Both the position numbers and the translations under genes were made by a program. Under the pieces are notes generated by a model that worked only from the letters and a program-made list of their open reading frames with translations, made no database searches and had not been told where the DNA came from. A stretch of 64,000 nucleotides of DNA from Chitinophagaceae bacterium IBVUCB1 (lineage in GTDB: Bacteria > Bacteroidota > Bacteroidia > Chitinophagales > Chitinophagaceae). Position 1 is the first letter of the stretch. Every line of letters starts with the position of its first letter. The DNA lies in the NCBI GenBank assembly GCA_002127285.1, contig NFUW01000002.1, positions 768,744 through 832,743 on the forward strand. The letters are read 5' to 3'. This document shows positions 8,681 through 18,062 of the stretch, piece by piece.

Positions 8681-9943
8681 ATGCAAAAAGAAAAGAATCA
8701 ATCATACATCACATCTTTGATACTGGTAGGATGCCTGTACTTTATATTCGGTTTCATTACTTGGCTCAACGGTACGCTGATACCTTTTCTGAAAGCAGTT
8801 TGCCAGTTAAATAATTTCCAGTCATACTTTGTAACCTTTGCCTTTTTTATATCCTATTTTGTGATGGCACTGCCATCGTCGGCTATACTGCGCAAAACGG
8901 GCTTTAAAAAAGGTATGAGCCTCGGGCTGTTGGTTATGGCTGCAGGTGCGCTGATGTTTATACCTGCCGCTATGCAGCGCAATTATACGTTCTTCCTTGC
9001 TGGTTTATTTACTGAGGGGTTGGGGCTTGCCATATTGCAAACGGCTGTCAACCCGTATGTAACTATACTGGGCCCTGCCGAAAGTGCTGCAAGCCGCATC
9101 AGCATGATGGGTATTGCCAACAAAGCAGCAGGCATGATAGTACCTGCGTACCTTGCAGGCATATTGTTGAAAGGCATTGATGGTATCAATGAGCAGGTAA
9201 AAACAGTAACCGATACGGCAGCAAAAGAACAACTACTGAACGAACTGGCGCAGCGCATTATTAATCCTTATGTAGTACTAACGATTGTACTGGTAGTACT
9301 GGCTTTGCTGATACGTGTTTCTCCCCTGCCGGATGTAAATAATGAAGAAGAAAATACCGATACCGCTATGCACCCAAGTATATGGCAACATACCTACTTA
9401 CTATTAGGTGCGCTATCTATATTCTGCTATGTAGGTGTAGAAGTAATTACGGGCGACTCCATCATCAGCTATGGCACATCGTTGGGCATACCTATTGACG
9501 AGGCTAAATGGTTTACATCCTTTACGCTGGGTTGCATGGTGGCTGGGTACGTGGCAGGTATTATCCTGACACCCCGCTTTATATCACAAGAAACATTTTT
9601 GCGTATATGTGCTATTCTTGGTATAGTACTAACCATAGGTGTGCTGACTACAACAGGTAAGACATCCATATATTTTCTGGCATCACTTGGCTTTGCACAT
9701 GCCATTATGTGGCCTGCCATATGGCCTATGTCGTTGAAAGGATTAGGGAAATTTACCAAAACAGGTTCTGCATTGCTTATAATGGGCATAGCAGGTGGTG
9801 CTATACTACCCCTGCTATATGGCTGGCAGGTAGATGCATCGGGCAACAGAGCAGCTTATTGGATAATGATACCTTGCTATGTATTCATTCTTTTCTTTGC
9901 CGTATGGGGACATAAGTTGGGATATAAAAAGCGTTATTTATAA
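8681..9943 (+). CDS. MFS sugar transporter, FucP/GluP family
   Basis: 420 residues with about 12 membrane segments. It starts in family style (SYITSLILVGCLYFIFGFIT, then TWLNGTLIP) and carries the family's hallmark TAVNPYVTILGP after the fourth segment. FucP/GluP proteins are proton-sugar symporters for fucose, glucose or galactose in the inner membrane. The divergent ROK kinase suggests glucose or a related hexose. No regulator is encoded beside it and I see no clear operator in the 106-bp gap. Confidence 0.9.
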   Translation: MQKEKNQSYITSLILVGCLYFIFGFITWLNGTLIPFLKAVCQLNNFQSYFVTFAFFISYFVMALPSSAILRKTGFKKGMSLGLLVMAAGALMFIPAAMQRNYTFFLAGLFTEGLGLAILQTAVNPYVTILGPAESAASRISMMGIANKAAGMIVPAYLAGILLKGIDGINEQVKTVTDTAAKEQLLNELAQRIINPYVVLTIVLVVLALLIRVSPLPDVNNEEENTDTAMHPSIWQHTYLLLGALSIFCYVGVEVITGDSIISYGTSLGIPIDEAKWFTSFTLGCMVAGYVAGIILTPRFISQETFLRICAILGIVLTIGVLTTTGKTSIYFLASLGFAHAIMWPAIWPMSLKGLGKFTKTGSALLIMGIAGGAILPLLYGWQVDASGNRAAYWIMIPCYVFILFFAVWGHKLGYKKRYL

Positions 9944-9970
9944 TATTCGTTACACACCGTTCACTCACCT

Positions 9971-9978
9971 TACCTTTG
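9971..9978 (+). promoter_or_regulatory. -7 promoter box TACCTTTG for the NTF2-like gene
   Basis: Full match to TAnnTTTG, followed by CA, 19 nt before the ATG at 9998. The implied leader is only about 12 nt. No good -33 element is visible. Confidence 0.5.
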
Positions 9979-9997
9979 CACGTTTACATACATTGCA

Positions 9998-10432
9998 ATG
10001 GATTTATTTCAGCTTATTAACGGACATTTCGATACATACGCAGCAGCTATCACAAACTATGACACCAAAGGCATGGGACATCATTTTGCAGTACCTTGCA
10101 CTTTTCTGTCTGCAGAAAAAACAACTACTTTCAGCGAAGCCAGTAAGTTGGAAGGGTTATTTAATCAAGGCATCGGTTTCTACAAACAGTTTGGCATCAC
10201 AAAAGCTGTTGCAGATGTACGCCACAAACGTTTAGTAGCTGCCAACATAGCACATGTAAAACTGCGATGGTTGTATTATAATACACACAACACCCTGCTC
10301 TACCATTGCGACTATGAGTATATATTAAAAGCAAATAAACACAACAGGTGGGAAATTGAAATGGCCATCTCCATCAACGAAAAAGAACAGATGGAAGCAT
10401 GGCTGAAAAGCATGAAAAAAGCCAACCCGTAG
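9998..10432 (+). CDS. NTF2/SnoaL-like small protein
   Basis: 144 residues, no signal peptide. The pattern of an amphipathic N-terminal helix (FDTYAAAITNYDTKGM), a short loop with aromatic residues and late antiparallel strands ending in RWEIEMAISIN is like the NTF2/SnoaL cone fold. Known members range from isomerases and hydrolases to binding proteins, and no catalytic set is recognisable here. Monocistronic by position. The 73 bp after it hold only an A/T-rich imperfect repeat (ATTACATCATAG twice, 26 bp apart). Confidence 0.65.
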   Translation: MDLFQLINGHFDTYAAAITNYDTKGMGHHFAVPCTFLSAEKTTTFSEASKLEGLFNQGIGFYKQFGITKAVADVRHKRLVAANIAHVKLRWLYYNTHNTLLYHCDYEYILKANKHNRWEIEMAISINEKEQMEAWLKSMKKANP

Positions 10433-10505
10433 GCTGGCTCAATACCATAGCTATTATTACATCATAGTCATCACAACCATCATTACATCATAGCAATCAT
10501 AGTCC

Positions 10506-11684
10506 TTACTTAAACGCATTCAGTCCTGTTACGTCCATACCTGTTATCAGCAGGTGTATGTCGTGTGTACCCTCGTAGGTAACAACAGATTCAAGATTCA
10601 TCATGTGGCGCATAATGCTGAATTCGCCCGTTATGCCCATACCACCCAATATCTGCCTTGCCTCTCTCGATACTTTCAGTGCTATATCGCAGCTATTGCG
10701 TTTTGCCATAGATATTTGTGCAGGTGTAGCACGGTCTTGGTCGCGCAGTACCCCCAATCGCCAGTTCAATAGTTGGCTCTTGGTTATTTCGGTAATCATC
10801 TCTGCCAGCTTCTTTTGCGTTAGCTGAAAGCCCGCTATCGGACGATCAAACTGTACACGTTGTTGCGCATAGCGCAGTGCCGTATCGTAGCAGTCCATAG
10901 CACAACCCAAAGCACCCCATGCTATACCATAACGTGCGCTCGACAGACAAGTCAACGGCCCTTTCAAACCTTTGATGTCTGGGAATATATTAGCCTTCGG
11001 TACTTTTACATTATCAAACACCAGTTCGCCTGTAGCAGATGCACGCAACGACCATTTGCCATGCGTTTCTGGTGTAGTAAAGCCTTCCATGCCACGCTCT
11101 ACTATCAAGCCACGTATTTCGCCTGTTTCGTCTTTTGCCCATACTACGGCAACATCTGCAAACGGGGCATTAGAAATCCACATCTTAGAGCCATTCAGTA
11201 TCACATGGTCGCCCGCGTCTTTATAGTTGGTGAGCATACCTGCGGGGTTCGAGCCATGGTTTGGCTCCGTAAGCCCGAAGCAACCCATCATCTCACCTGT
11301 TGCCAATTTTGGCAGGTACTTCATCTTCTGCTCCTCTGTACCAAACTTGTATATAGGGAACATAACTAAAGAACCCTGTACCGATGCCGTAGAACGGATG
11401 CCGCTATCGCCACGCTCCAACTCTTGCATCATGATACCGTACGAGATATAATCGAGCCCGGCACCACCGTATTTTTGGGGTACAAACGGGCCAAAACAGC
11501 CTGCTTCGCCCAGTCCTTTTATTATTTGCTTCGGAAACTCGGCACGCTGGGCATAATCTTCTATTATCGGGCTAATCTCTTTCTTTACGAAAGCACGTAC
11601 CGTGTCGCGTATCAGTTTGTGTTCGTCTGTCAGCAGTTCATCAACAAGGTAGTAATCGGGATGTTGATACAAGTCTTTTTGCAT
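10506..11684 (-). CDS. gcdH: Glutaryl-CoA dehydrogenase-like acyl-CoA dehydrogenase
   Basis: 392 residues. I start at MQKDLYQHPDY; an ORF extension of 30 codons upstream would run through the -7 promoter box. The enzyme is an FAD-dependent acyl-CoA dehydrogenase. The sequence follows glutaryl-CoA dehydrogenases closely: GIRSTASVQGSLVM with the substrate-binding Arg, GCFGLTEPNHGSNP at the FAD/substrate site, SLRASATGELVFD, RYGIAWGALG, and the catalytic Glu in TYEGTHDIHLLI. In that family it converts glutaryl-CoA to crotonyl-CoA in lysine and tryptophan breakdown, passing electrons to ETF. The family is clear; the exact substrate is inferred from similarity. No neighbouring pathway genes. Confidence 0.88.
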   Translation of the reverse strand: MQKDLYQHPDYYLVDELLTDEHKLIRDTVRAFVKKEISPIIEDYAQRAEFPKQIIKGLGEAGCFGPFVPQKYGGAGLDYISYGIMMQELERGDSGIRSTASVQGSLVMFPIYKFGTEEQKMKYLPKLATGEMMGCFGLTEPNHGSNPAGMLTNYKDAGDHVILNGSKMWISNAPFADVAVVWAKDETGEIRGLIVERGMEGFTTPETHGKWSLRASATGELVFDNVKVPKANIFPDIKGLKGPLTCLSSARYGIAWGALGCAMDCYDTALRYAQQRVQFDRPIAGFQLTQKKLAEMITEITKSQLLNWRLGVLRDQDRATPAQISMAKRNSCDIALKVSREARQILGGMGITGEFSIMRHMMNLESVVTYEGTHDIHLLITGMDVTGLNAFK

Positions 11685-11704
11685 AGCATTTGTTAAATGT
11701 GGCG

Positions 11705-11712
11705 CAAAGGTA
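11705..11712 (-). promoter_or_regulatory. -7 promoter box for the acyl-CoA dehydrogenase gene
   Basis: Minus strand TACCTTTG, 20 nt before the ATG at 11684. It supports the shorter reading frame, since it lies inside the longer one. Confidence 0.5.
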
Positions 11713-12013
11713 GCATTTTTGACAGTTGCGATATAGCTTTGTGTAAAATCTGCCTTTTCTACCCCACAAAGCATTCAACTATTGCGGTATAAGTAAAAAT
11801 CATACTACCGCAAACACAATCTGATAACGGATTTAGCGTTATTGTATGTGTTTTTGTGACAATTTGATTGCAGAACGGGTAGAAAACGGAACAGAATTTG
11901 CGGCATACTAAAATTATAGAAAAACGTTGAAACCATCAAACTTTTTTGGCAGTTCAAACGTCTATTATATATACACTTAAGACGGAATAGTTAATTATTA
12001 AATTTTATATTTT
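11713..12013. other. Divergent intergenic region upstream of rpoD
   Basis: About 300 bp without a gene. It holds an inverted repeat TTGCGGTA/TACCGCAA (11782-11789 and 11806-11813, 16-nt gap) of unknown role, and an AT-rich stretch before the rpoD start. I find no exact TAnnTTTG for rpoD itself; a weak candidate is TTTG at about 11897 with an AT-rich box 15 bp after it. Confidence 0.4.
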
Positions 12014-12871
12014 ATGAGGCAGTTAAAAATTGCCACCCAGATTACCAACCGCGACTCTCAAGCTGTTGAAAAGTATCTGCAGGAAATCAGCAAAATTTCG
12101 ATGATTACCCCTGAAGAGGAAACTACTCTTGCGCAGAAAATCCACATGGGCGACCAACGCGCATTGGAGAAACTCGTTAAGGCCAACTTGCGTTTCGTGG
12201 TATCTGTAGCAAAGCAGTACCAGCATCAGGGCTTGTCTTTAAGCGACCTTATCAACGAGGGTAATCTTGGTTTGATAAAAGCAGCACAACGCTTTGACGA
12301 AACCAAAGGCTTTAAGTTCATTTCTTATGCCGTATGGTGGATTCGTCAATCAATATTACAAGCATTGGCAGAACAAGGACGTTTGGTGCGCTTGCCACAA
12401 AATAAAATAGGTACGTATAACAAGGCCAATAAAGCATTCATCGCTTTTGAGCAGGAAAACGAGCGCGAGCCATCTACCGAAGAACTGGCAGAGATACTGG
12501 ATATGAGTGAAACTGAAATCACCAACATATTTACCAGCAATACACGCCATACATCGCTGGATGCACCTGTACACGAAGCGGAAGATGTGGCGATGGGCGA
12601 CCTGCTGGAAGGTGCTAACGATACGGATGATGATGTGATGAAAGACTCACTGCGCAATGAAATAAAGCGCATTTTGAAAACCCTCAGCGTACGCGAAGCC
12701 GAAATACTGGGTGCATACTTTGGGTTAGAAGGCGATAGTGGCCCTACAATAGAAGAAATAGGCGAAAAGTATGACCTGACTAAAGAGCGCATACGCCAAA
12801 TAAAAGAGCGTGCCATCAAGCGTTTGCAGAAAGCGCGTTACAGCAATGCTTTGAAAGTATATTTGGGCTAA
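12014..12871 (+). CDS. rpoD: Primary RNA polymerase sigma factor, RpoD/SigA type
   Basis: 285 residues, the usual short Bacteroidota primary sigma factor, which lacks region 1.1. The N-terminus MRQLKIATQITNRDSQAVEK leads into region 1.2 (KYLQEISKISMITPEEE). Region 2 is complete, with NLRFVVSVAKQYQHQGLSL, DLINEGNLGLIKAAQRFDE and FKFISYAVWWIRQSILQAL. Region 3 and the region 4 helix-turn-helix (PTIEEIGEKYDLTKERIRQI) follow. It recognises the TAnnTTTG-type promoters seen across this window. Monocistronic, with its own terminator. Confidence 0.95.
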   Translation: MRQLKIATQITNRDSQAVEKYLQEISKISMITPEEETTLAQKIHMGDQRALEKLVKANLRFVVSVAKQYQHQGLSLSDLINEGNLGLIKAAQRFDETKGFKFISYAVWWIRQSILQALAEQGRLVRLPQNKIGTYNKANKAFIAFEQENEREPSTEELAEILDMSETEITNIFTSNTRHTSLDAPVHEAEDVAMGDLLEGANDTDDDVMKDSLRNEIKRILKTLSVREAEILGAYFGLEGDSGPTIEEIGEKYDLTKERIRQIKERAIKRLQKARYSNALKVYLG

Positions 12872-12906
12872 TACCCATTGTTAATTACTTACTAAACATA
12901 ACAGAG

Positions 12907-12940
12907 CCGCGGGTAGTTTTACCTGCGGTTTCTTATTTTT
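12907..12940 (+). terminator. Rho-independent terminator of rpoD
   Basis: Nine-bp stem with one G-T pair (12907-12915 with 12920-12928), a 4-nt loop, then TTTCTTATTTTT. It ends 7 nt before the next ATG. Confidence 0.8.
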
Positions 12941-12947
12941 ATGAGCT

Positions 12948-13661
12948 ATGGACAATCAACAGCTAAAAACATCTGAAGAAAAAACCATCAACCTATATAA
13001 CAAGGCATACTCCGAAAACTATCGTGCCTACGACGAGAAGTTTATCACTGAGCCTTCTTATCCGCATTTTGGCGGCATCATCCGCAAACTGTCTGCTTCG
13101 TTTGGCAGGTCTGTATCTGTATTAGAGGTTGGCTGCGGTACAGGCAGGTATTTTCATTGTCTGCAAAACACGGCATCGCTAACGGGCATAGATATATCTG
13201 AACACATGCTGGAACTGGCAAGGCATCCGTTAAAAGAAGAGGAAGTGAACATACCCGATATACAACTAATAGCAGGTAGTGTGTACGAACACGATTTTGG
13301 CAATCAGCAATTTGATTTCATATACTCTGTTGGTGTGCTGGGCGAGCATGTACCACTCACCCCCTCTATGCTGGATAAATTGTATAAACTTTTGCATACA
13401 AACGGTGTTCTTTTTACAACCGTTGTAAATCTGGATGCACGTAAAAACCTGAAACGCAGATTGGCAGAAGCAGCCTACCCTATGATGCCGCAACGTGTAA
13501 GACAAGTACTGGACGAACGCTGGAAAAGCAATTACCTGACACTGAAACAACTAAAAGCACTCATGGTATCGTCGCCCTTTAGCAACTACGATATAGAAAA
13601 CTACATAAGCGAAGATAAAGGCTGGAAAGGCGGGCATTATGAAATAACGGCAAGAAAGTAG
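12948..13661 (+). CDS. SAM-dependent class I methyltransferase
   Basis: 237 residues. Motif I is VLEVGCGTGRYFHCL at about residues 62-76, followed by the acidic residue of motif II in LTGIDIS, and FDFIYSVGVLGEHV for motifs III-IV. This is the Methyltransf_11/25 type acting on small molecules or lipids; the substrate is not deducible. No membrane segment. It follows the rpoD terminator and is convergent with the polyprenyl synthase gene 8 bp away, so probably has its own promoter in the 70 bp after rpoD. Confidence 0.85.
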   Translation: MDNQQLKTSEEKTINLYNKAYSENYRAYDEKFITEPSYPHFGGIIRKLSASFGRSVSVLEVGCGTGRYFHCLQNTASLTGIDISEHMLELARHPLKEEEVNIPDIQLIAGSVYEHDFGNQQFDFIYSVGVLGEHVPLTPSMLDKLYKLLHTNGVLFTTVVNLDARKNLKRRLAEAAYPMMPQRVRQVLDERWKSNYLTLKQLKALMVSSPFSNYDIENYISEDKGWKGGHYEITARK

Positions 13662-13669
13662 TGGTTCTA

Positions 13670-14629
13670 CTATTTCTCTCTGCCAAGCAAATAGGTTGCC
13701 AAGTCGTGTAGCTGCTGCTTACGACTGCTTTGTACGGCTGCTTCTTCAAGATTATTAAATGCCAATTGAGAGTAATGTGCAACAGCTTGGCGACAAGCAA
13801 TATCAGCTCCAGTATTTGTAAACAAGGATAACATAGCAGGTACTTTCGCCTCATCATCTCGTGTCAATAATGCTTGTATGGCAGATAACTGTAGTGCATT
13901 TGCATTTTCCATAGCCTTTAACAGCAAGTATGTTTTTTTATTAGCGATAATATCACCACCCGGTATTTTACCGCTTTCAGCACCGTAAGCATCCAAATAA
14001 TCGTCTTGCAACTGAAAGGCTATACCCAGATTTTTGCCAAACTCATATAACTTGTCCGCATTACCTGTTGTTGCCCCACCTAATAACGCCCCCATTTTCA
14101 AGCTACATGCTAGCAATACAGACGTTTTAAGGGTAATCATCTCCATATATTCATCGAGCGAAACATCTTCTCTACTTTCAAAATCCATGTCTAATTGTTG
14201 TCCTTCGCATACCTCAATCGCAGTACGGTTGAACAGGTGTAAAACCTGTTGTAAAGCAGTTTTTATATGAGCCAACTGTTCATAAGCATAGATAGCCATT
14301 ACATCTCCACAGAGTATGCCTGCTGTCAACCCATTTCTGATATGTACAGTTGTTTGTCCACGGCGCAATGGGGCTTTATCCATAATATCATCGTGTATCA
14401 GGGTGAAATTATGAAACAGCTCTACGCTTGTTGCTGCACGGTAAGCATCTTCCGTAATATCTCCAAACAATTCATTAGCCATCAAGCATAGTACAGGACG
14501 CACACGTTTACCGCCTATACTCATAAAATAACGACATGGCTCATAGAGTGTTGCTGGACCAAGCGGGAAGGGCAAAGTATTATTCAGCCTTGTTTCGAAT
14601 ATTTCAACTAACTGCTCAAAGCTATGCAT
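13670..14629 (-). CDS. Polyprenyl diphosphate synthase
   Basis: 319 residues. It condenses isopentenyl diphosphate onto an allylic diphosphate to make the C20 or longer prenyl chain for menaquinone or carotenoids. The first Asp-rich motif is LIHDDIMDKAPLRRG and the second is LQDDYLDAYG; GGKRVRPVL near the N-terminus binds isopentenyl diphosphate. Chain length cannot be read safely from the sequence. The gene begins 3 bp after the RNase R stop, so the two are probably cotranscribed. Confidence 0.9.
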   Translation of the reverse strand: MHSFEQLVEIFETRLNNTLPFPLGPATLYEPCRYFMSIGGKRVRPVLCLMANELFGDITEDAYRAATSVELFHNFTLIHDDIMDKAPLRRGQTTVHIRNGLTAGILCGDVMAIYAYEQLAHIKTALQQVLHLFNRTAIEVCEGQQLDMDFESREDVSLDEYMEMITLKTSVLLACSLKMGALLGGATTGNADKLYEFGKNLGIAFQLQDDYLDAYGAESGKIPGGDIIANKKTYLLLKAMENANALQLSAIQALLTRDDEAKVPAMLSLFTNTGADIACRQAVAHYSQLAFNNLEEAAVQSSRKQQLHDLATYLLGREK

Positions 14630-14632
14630 GAA

Positions 14633-16663
14633 TTATCTTTTTCGTTTTGTTGTTTGCTTAGTTGTCTTTGTTTTATGTATTGCACTATGTATATTGCGCG
14701 AACGAGATGTATGGATGTTTTGAGGTAATTCTGCAAGCATATAATCAATTTGGCGCTTTTCTAAATTAGCACTTACCACACGCACTTTCACGTGATCGCC
14801 CATTCCCAATCGCAAACCCGTATGCCTTCCAACCAATGCATATTCACCTTCCTGCCACTCAAAATCATCTATATCGCGCAGGTCTGTTAGAGACACCATG
14901 CCTTCACACTTATGCAAAACCGTTTCTGCCCAAAAACCAAATGAAGATACGCCACTAATAACGGCTTCAAACTCATCGCCTACGTAGTCTTGCATATACT
15001 CCACCTGCTTGTATTTATTGGCTGCCCTTTCTGCTTCCATTGCTCGCCGTTCTTGGTCGCTGCAATGACGGCACTGTGCTTCCATGTGCTTTACAGGTTT
15101 CACCTTGTTGTCAAGACATTCTTGCAGTACACGGTGTACCATCACATCGGGGTATCGGCGAATAGGCGATGTGAAATGACAATAGTCTTGAAAGCCCAAT
15201 CCATAGTGACCAATATTATCTGTAGTATATACTGCTTTTGACATAGTGCGGATACCAAGGCTTTCCAACACATGCTGTTCGGGTTTTCCCTGCACCATCC
15301 TAAGCATTTCATTAAAAGACGCAGCAATACCTTCAGGACTATCTATATTAAATTTATAACCAAACCGTGCAGCAAATACAGTAAACATACTCAACTTGCT
15401 TTCATCAGGCGCATCGTGTACACGGTATGGGAATGGAACAGGCTTGTTATTTACAATAATGCCAGACACATACGCTGCTACTGTACGATTAGCCAACAGC
15501 ATACATTCTTCTATCAATTGGTGTGCTTCTTTACTTTCTTTTACTGTAATACCAATTGGCTTGCCCTTTTCATCCAATTTAAAACGCACCTCTTGAGATG
15601 AGAAATTAATAGCACCTTTTTTAAACCTTGCTTTGCGCAGATTTTGTGTCATTTCGTTCAGTAATAGTATTACATCTTTATGATCGCCATCTGCACCTTC
15701 AATTATCTCTTGCGCTTCTTCATAAGTATATCTTCGTACTGAGCGAATAATGGTACGCCCCAACCAATAGTCTTTTACTTTGCCTTGTTTATTTATTTCA
15801 AAAATGGCCGAGAACGTATATTTATCTTCATCAGGGCGTAATGAACATAATTCGTTAGACAACCTTTCGGGCAACATAGGCAATACCCTGTCTGGCAGAT
15901 ATACACTGGTAGCACGAAGAAAAGCTTCTTTATCTAAAGCACTACCCGCCTCTATATAATGGCTAACGTCTGCAATATGAACACCTAACTGAAAATTGCC
16001 ACCATTTAATGGCTTGTACGATATGGCATCATCAAAATCTTTAGCATCTACAGGGTCAATTGTAAACGTAAGTGTATCACGCATATCGCTGCGTTTCTTC
16101 ACCTCTGCGCTATCTACCCCCTCCGGATATCGTGCTGCTTCTTCCAATACATCGTCAGGGAAATGCAGCGGAAAGCCGTTTTCTGCTAAAATGCTTTTCA
16201 TGGCTACGTCGTTGGCTGCTTCGTGTGTCATTATACTAATCACTTCTCCAACCGGATTCTTGGATTTTGCAGTCCATTCTACAATCTTTGCCATTACATG
16301 GTCTCCATCCTTGGCATTATTCAATAGGTCTAAAGGGATGTAAACATCTACAGGCATTTTGTCACTATCAGGTATCAGAAATGCAAAATGTTGCTTTACC
16401 TGCAGCCTGCCGCTAAATTCTGTTTGTTTTCTTCGTATTACTTCTATAATAGTGCCTTCAGGTCTTGCCCCGAACTTACGGCCATGCTCAGGTACTTCTA
16501 CCCTCACCTCATCACCATGCAATGCATTTCCTAATTTCTCCGGGCGTATGCTGATATCTTTATCTAAACCATCTACAATAACGAATCCCCTGCCTGCACG
16601 GGTAATTTCTAATGTACCCTTGTACACCAGCCTGCTTTTCCCATCTTTCTTCTTCTTGCTCAT
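14633..16663 (-). CDS. rnr: Ribonuclease R
   Basis: 676 residues from MSKKKKDGKS; four extra codons upstream are possible. It is a processive 3'-5' exoribonuclease. Order: a Lys-rich start, OB/cold-shock domains (about 20-200), the RNB catalytic domain (about 220-560) with TIDPVDAKDFDDAI supplying the metal-binding aspartates, an S1 domain (about 595-655), and a basic tail of Lys, Arg and Thr. It lacks the long N-terminal helix-turn-helix region of the E. coli enzyme, as Bacteroidota homologues commonly do. A near-consensus -7 box (TATCTTTA on the minus strand, 16683-16690) lies 19 nt upstream. Confidence 0.93.
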   Translation of the reverse strand: MSKKKKDGKSRLVYKGTLEITRAGRGFVIVDGLDKDISIRPEKLGNALHGDEVRVEVPEHGRKFGARPEGTIIEVIRRKQTEFSGRLQVKQHFAFLIPDSDKMPVDVYIPLDLLNNAKDGDHVMAKIVEWTAKSKNPVGEVISIMTHEAANDVAMKSILAENGFPLHFPDDVLEEAARYPEGVDSAEVKKRSDMRDTLTFTIDPVDAKDFDDAISYKPLNGGNFQLGVHIADVSHYIEAGSALDKEAFLRATSVYLPDRVLPMLPERLSNELCSLRPDEDKYTFSAIFEINKQGKVKDYWLGRTIIRSVRRYTYEEAQEIIEGADGDHKDVILLLNEMTQNLRKARFKKGAINFSSQEVRFKLDEKGKPIGITVKESKEAHQLIEECMLLANRTVAAYVSGIIVNNKPVPFPYRVHDAPDESKLSMFTVFAARFGYKFNIDSPEGIAASFNEMLRMVQGKPEQHVLESLGIRTMSKAVYTTDNIGHYGLGFQDYCHFTSPIRRYPDVMVHRVLQECLDNKVKPVKHMEAQCRHCSDQERRAMEAERAANKYKQVEYMQDYVGDEFEAVISGVSSFGFWAETVLHKCEGMVSLTDLRDIDDFEWQEGEYALVGRHTGLRLGMGDHVKVRVVSANLEKRQIDYMLAELPQNIHTSRSRNIHSAIHKTKTTKQTTKRKR

Positions 16664-16765
16664 TGGCAAAATCAATATGATATAAAGATAAGCGCGAAAG
16701 CGTAAAGAACTACCATTATTTATTACCTGCGCATTAATAGTATTTGCAGTATATTAGGGATTATA

Positions 16766-18037
16766 ATGCAACTGAAGACTACAATAAATATACTACTACC
16801 AATTATAATATTAATTGAGGCATTTTCTTTACTATTTCTACACAAGCAAGGAATTACTGGCACCACATTTAATGCTATTCTGCATTTTATTTCTTCTGCT
16901 TCAATAGGTATATTGATTATACTTAAATTTTATAATCGACAATATACTATAGCAGATACAAAAAATGAAGTAGTAAAAAAAAACACTAGTATTATCCTAT
17001 TACTACTTGCAACTGCTTGGGTAGTAATAGATGCAGGTAATATTTTCAAGCAAATTGCAATTGACATAAACTGGTCAGACATTATACCTGCAATACAAAT
17101 TATAACCAAGCGATTTATAGCAGGAGAAAACCCTTATGCTCCTATGCTTGAAATTGGGTATAGTGGCCCGGTTGGATATATGCCGTTTCACTGGCTACCT
17201 TTCTGCATAGCAGAATTCTTGAAAGTAGACTACCGTTGGATTAGCATTTCTATATTAATAATTGCCATTACAACATTATTTTTTAGGCTATTGAAGTACA
17301 ATACAAACGCTGCGATACTTATTCTCGTTCTTATATCAGTATCTTATTTTCTTACTTCAAGGTACGGTATTGGTATAATGGCGGTAACGGTAGAATTACT
17401 TATTGCAGGATATTATATAATATTCACCATCGCCTTGAATAAAAAAAACTATTTATTTGCAGGCATTACACTTTCTTTATGTTTGTTGTCTCGTTATAGT
17501 TTAATTTTTTGGCTGCCAATGGCGGTATTTGTACTATGTATAAGCAATAACAAAAATTATTTATTAAAGACGGCTATTGTCAGTCTTATTATTGTATTGC
17601 TATGTTATATCATTCCTTTTTTGAGTAATGACTGGGGAGTATTATTTAAAACCAATTCTGGGTACGCAAATATGGACTATGAATGGTCTCGCACTTGTGA
17701 GAATAACGTACCTGCATGTAATCTATTTAACGGGATAGGATTTGCCCACTTGTTTTATAAGCATTACGGACAAGCCAACTTCCAAATAGCATTTGTGGTA
17801 TGCCGCACAGTATTTTTTATTGCATCAATCGGGGTATGCTTACTAATGGGGATATGGTATTGGAAGTATAAAACAAGCATTGACCATAGAATTTTCCTGA
17901 TGGCTTCGTTAAAAATATACCTTAGTGTGTTTTTTGCATTTATGATAGTACCCTACGACTACCTGATGATAACTGGATTATTTGTATCCATAGCACTTTA
18001 TGCAGAGCAGGCAAGATATAAAGCATCAGAAAGATGA
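16766..18037 (+). CDS. Polytopic membrane protein, possible GT87/DUF2029-type glycosyltransferase
   Basis: 423 residues with about 10-11 membrane segments. After the third segment comes a soluble loop (IITKRFIAGENPYAPMLE, then GPVGYMPFHWLPF) with the spacing and aromatic-proline pattern of lipid-sugar-dependent GT-C enzymes such as GT87. A catalytic acidic residue in the first loop is plausible (NWSDIIPA) but not proven. The DNA is visibly more AT-rich than the housekeeping genes around it. It may be translated with the next gene, 25 bp downstream. Function is an inference from topology. Confidence 0.6.
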   Translation: MQLKTTINILLPIIILIEAFSLLFLHKQGITGTTFNAILHFISSASIGILIILKFYNRQYTIADTKNEVVKKNTSIILLLLATAWVVIDAGNIFKQIAIDINWSDIIPAIQIITKRFIAGENPYAPMLEIGYSGPVGYMPFHWLPFCIAEFLKVDYRWISISILIIAITTLFFRLLKYNTNAAILILVLISVSYFLTSRYGIGIMAVTVELLIAGYYIIFTIALNKKNYLFAGITLSLCLLSRYSLIFWLPMAVFVLCISNNKNYLLKTAIVSLIIVLLCYIIPFLSNDWGVLFKTNSGYANMDYEWSRTCENNVPACNLFNGIGFAHLFYKHYGQANFQIAFVVCRTVFFIASIGVCLLMGIWYWKYKTSIDHRIFLMASLKIYLSVFFAFMIVPYDYLMITGLFVSIALYAEQARYKASER

Positions 18038-18062
18038 TTTATATTTAATATATATTACCTAC

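Noticed and set aside
10456-10493. Direct repeat ATTACATCATAG, two copies 26 bp apart
   Set aside because: Short, AT-rich and degenerate, downstream of a small gene; not enough for a functional claim.
11684-11774. Thirty-codon N-terminal extension of the acyl-CoA dehydrogenase
   Set aside because: The extension covers the -7 promoter box and has no counterpart in the family, whose conserved start is at MQKDLY.
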